Shown here: in pieces, positions 49,991-51,871 of the stretch
How the letters are laid out: the number at the start of each line of letters is the position of its first letter
Numbering within the stretch: position 1 is the first letter of the stretch
Origin: Silene noctiflora
Lineage: Eukaryota > Streptophyta > Magnoliopsida > Caryophyllales > Caryophyllaceae
DNA length: 51,871 nucleotides
Assembly: GCA_009801015.1 (NCBI GenBank)
Contig: VHZZ01000258.1
Coordinates: 152,845 to 204,715, forward strand
Direction of reading: 5' to 3'
Notes under the pieces: model-generated
The model's database searches: none
What the model was told of the DNA's origin: nothing
What the model saw: only the letters and a program-made list of their open reading frames with translations
Translations under genes and position numbers: made by a program

Positions 49991-50186
49991 TGTCACCTCT
50001 AATCCCGCCTACTAAAATAAATAAATAAATAAATAGAAAACATTACAAATGTGAGTAGGCATCAAATGACCAATGAAAAATCACTAGCTACCAAATTACA
50101 TGCCTCTCAACCCGCACAAGGATCCTACATATGATCAAGTGATGACTTGATCACAACCGCCCCCAACCATGAGTAAACAAAGCATG

Positions 50187-50194
50187 TATAAAAT
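50187..50194 (+). promoter_or_regulatory. Candidate TATA box of the USP-like gene
   Basis: TATAAAAT precedes the ATG by about 240 bases. The stretch between (from CTTCTCTCAACTACTACTC) is pyrimidine-rich, as expected for a plant 5' leader with a start site about 30 bases downstream. Confidence 0.4.
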
Positions 50195-50427
50195 TGTAAA
50201 TATACACACAACTTCTCTCAACTACTACTCATTAAATTTATACTCTTTTTTGTTCACATCCTCTTCTCCATCTAATTTTTCTACTTCTTCTCTTTGAAAA
50301 AGACATTCCTACCCCCTTTCCTTTTCCCACTTTTCAACACCCTCAAACCTCCATTTTCTCATACTAATACGTTTTATTAAAATACTCGTCACAGAAGAAT
50401 AAAAGTGTAAACAAGCTGTTGAGTATA

Positions 50428-50898
50428 ATGGAAGGGAGGAAAATAGTGGTGGTGGTAGAAGAAGCAGAGGCATCTAAAACCGCCCTTAGATGGGCTCTTA
50501 GTAATATTATCCGATACGGCGATGTTTTAACGTTAGTACATGTTTTCCCTCATTGTCCGTCTCGGTCTCGTAGCAGGAAGAAACTTCGGAATCATCGTTT
50601 GAAGGGTTATCAATTAGCTTTGTCTTTTAAGGATATTTGTATCTCTTCTTCCTTCAATGTAAGTTTTTATTTTTTCATGTTTATGTCTTCGATATGAGAC
50701 GGTTTCACAATAATAACATGAAATTGGGAGGCTAAAATAAGAATTAAGACGGTTTTAACTTTAAGACGTGATGCAGACGAAAATAGAGATAGTGGTGACG
50801 GAAGATGATGCAGAAGGGGAGAGGATCGTGGAATTGGTTAGAGAAATGGATGCCTTTGCCTTGGTTATCGGTCTTCATCATCGCAGTTTCCTTTACGG
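50428..50898 (+). CDS. Universal stress protein / adenine nucleotide alpha-hydrolase-like protein, first two exons (partial)
   Basis: Exons 50428-50658 and 50777-50898 (353 bp, about 117 residues) join in phase. The 3' part of the gene is not recognised before the window ends. USP-fold proteins bind ATP or related nucleotides and are linked to stress responses; the substrate here is unknown. The first beta strand and loop (KIVVVVEEAEASKTALRWAL) fit the family. GDVLTLVHVFP follows, then a basic Ser/Arg-rich stretch (SRSRSRKKLRNHRLKGYQ) and LALSFKDICIS. Exon 2 has the typical TKIEIVVTEDDAEGERIVE and ALVIGLHHRSFLYG blocks. Exon 2 ends in phase 2, so at least one more exon is needed. The ATG at 50428 is preferred over the upstream in-frame TTG. 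Confidence 0.8.
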
Positions 50899-51734
50899 GT
50901 TAGTTTCTTTATCCCTTTACCTATTTCTTTCCTCATTTAATTCTATTAATTTATGATTTTATTAAAAAAAAATGAAAAAAATGTTACAGTAGTAATTAAT
51001 GGTAAATTAGGTTAGATGTTTATGTTTTTGATATGAGGTCGTATAAGGTCGTTGTATGTCGTATAATGTTTTTATTAGTCCTAGTCCACGATTGATAATC
51101 CTAGATGTTCATGTATTTACGCATAAACATTATTTTGACCTAAATTCATCTCATTTAATTTAATAAAAGAAACCTTGGAAATGTGGGTCCAGAAATTAGC
51201 GTACTCTCTTAGGTGTCTTAAGTCAAACTGTTCATGGTTACATACTTACATATTTACAATTTTCCACATTAATTTTTGTAACTAAAAATGGAATGAGGAT
51301 ATCCTTTTCCCATACAAGGCAAAATTGGTTGGTTCCAAGTTCCAAAGTAGTCCGAGTGTCCGTTTATTTGTTGTTCTTTCTATTTTAATAATAAATTTGA
51401 TGAACAATTTGTTCTTTTTTTTTGTTTTTGTGTCAAAATCAAAGTACAACAATTGATCGGGATGGGGATACTAAACTTAACGTATTGCATTCCGTTTATG
51501 TTACTTTTCTTAAGCTTATGGTCAAGGCTTTAAAAAAAAGGTGAAGAGTTAGGAATTAGGATTGAAAAATATGTACACGACCGACTTTTTCAATCCAATT
51601 CTAAGTTCTAACACAAACATAAATAGAGTGTTTCATTAGTTGAGGAAACATTACTTTGTGGAATAAACGATTTTAGAATACGACCTATCAACGAATTAGG
51701 AGATGATAAATAAACTACGAAAATCTTCTTCGTA
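50899..51734. other. Intron or downstream DNA of the USP-like gene
   Basis: The sequence after the exon 2 donor (GTTAGTTTC) is AT-rich with several poly-A/T runs. I looked for a third exon with the family's C-terminal 'CKVLAIK'-type ending and saw none, so either the intron extends past the window or the exon is too diverged to see. Confidence 0.4.
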
Positions 51735-51871
51735 GGCCCTGTTCTTTTGGACTTAAAGTCACTTAACTTAAGTTCAGTTTAGATCTTATAAGTTTAGTTC
51801 AGATCCTATAAGTTCAGTTCAGTTCAGATCCTATAAGTTCAGATCAGTTCAAATCCTATAAGTTTAGTTCA
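51735..51871. repeat. Repeat with iterated TTCAGTTCAGATCCTATAAG units, cut by the window end
   Basis: After GGCCCTGTTCTTTT the sequence turns into units of about 20 bp (AGTTCAGTTCAGATCCTATA, with variants AGTTTAGTTCAGATC) repeated at least four times up to the last base. This looks like the terminal part of a transposon with subterminal tandem repeats. The related start GGGCCTCGTTCTT occurs at 10060. Confidence 0.7.

Larger units (their letters stand above)
48449..50427. other. Bidirectional region between CYP26-2 and the USP-like gene, mostly repeat DNA
   Basis: The first 200 bases should hold the CYP26-2 leader and promoter (minus strand). 48700-48970 is GC-rich degenerate repeat (GCCCGCC, CTCGT words). 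49000-49620 is AT-rich. 49680-49990 is degenerate ACCCGA/AACCTGA repeat. 50030-50427 is the upstream region of the USP-like gene. Confidence 0.5.

Overview
This is a nuclear genomic window from a flowering plant. The evidence is many short exons with GT-AG introns, AT-rich intergenic DNA full of small transposons, and two nucleus-encoded chloroplast proteins with transit peptides. Gene similarity and repeat style (Stowaway MITEs, 'AAGACGGTCTTA' repeats, degenerate ACCCGA-type DNA, 'TTCAGTTCAGATCCTATAAG' repeats) suggest a eudicot, possibly Caryophyllales. The order is an impression from sequence alone, not a search result.

Layout. Positions 1-6.7 kb are transposon-rich and hold a secreted glycine-rich protein gene (+) and a divergent ubiquitin-conjugating enzyme gene (+). 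Three related non-autonomous Helitrons lie here, one of them inside the E2 gene's third intron, and there is a fourth Helitron-like 3' end. From 7.0 to 18.8 kb there are two minus-strand genes: the chloroplast calcium-sensing receptor CAS (6 exons) and a TcdA-like, E1/ThiF-fold tRNA t6A dehydratase (11 exons). Head-to-head with the latter, at 19.7-23.3 kb (+), is the TRAPP subunit BET3/TRAPPC3 (5 exons). A membrane-anchored pectin methylesterase without a PMEI domain is at 24.6-26.3 kb (-). A 24-exon importin-13-like nuclear transport receptor covers 28.0-45.7 kb (+); its introns carry MITEs, a decayed LINE-type RNase H fragment and a tandem repeat. A lumenal cyclophilin of the CYP26-2 type is at 47.2-48.4 kb (-). 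The first two exons of a universal-stress-protein-like gene start at 50.4 kb (+), and the rest lies beyond the window or was not recognised.

The genes are functionally unrelated housekeeping genes (ubiquitination, chloroplast signalling, tRNA modification, vesicle tethering, cell wall, nuclear import, thylakoid folding), as is usual for a plant chromosome arm. I built exon models by hand from splice sites, reading phase and family similarity; every complete model keeps an open frame from ATG to stop. I saw no cluster or system that looks new. The points most worth checking are the Helitron cluster with its gene-internal insertion, the divergent E2, the expanded acidic linker of the cyclophilin, two GC-AG introns, and the duplicated end of the BET3 coding region.
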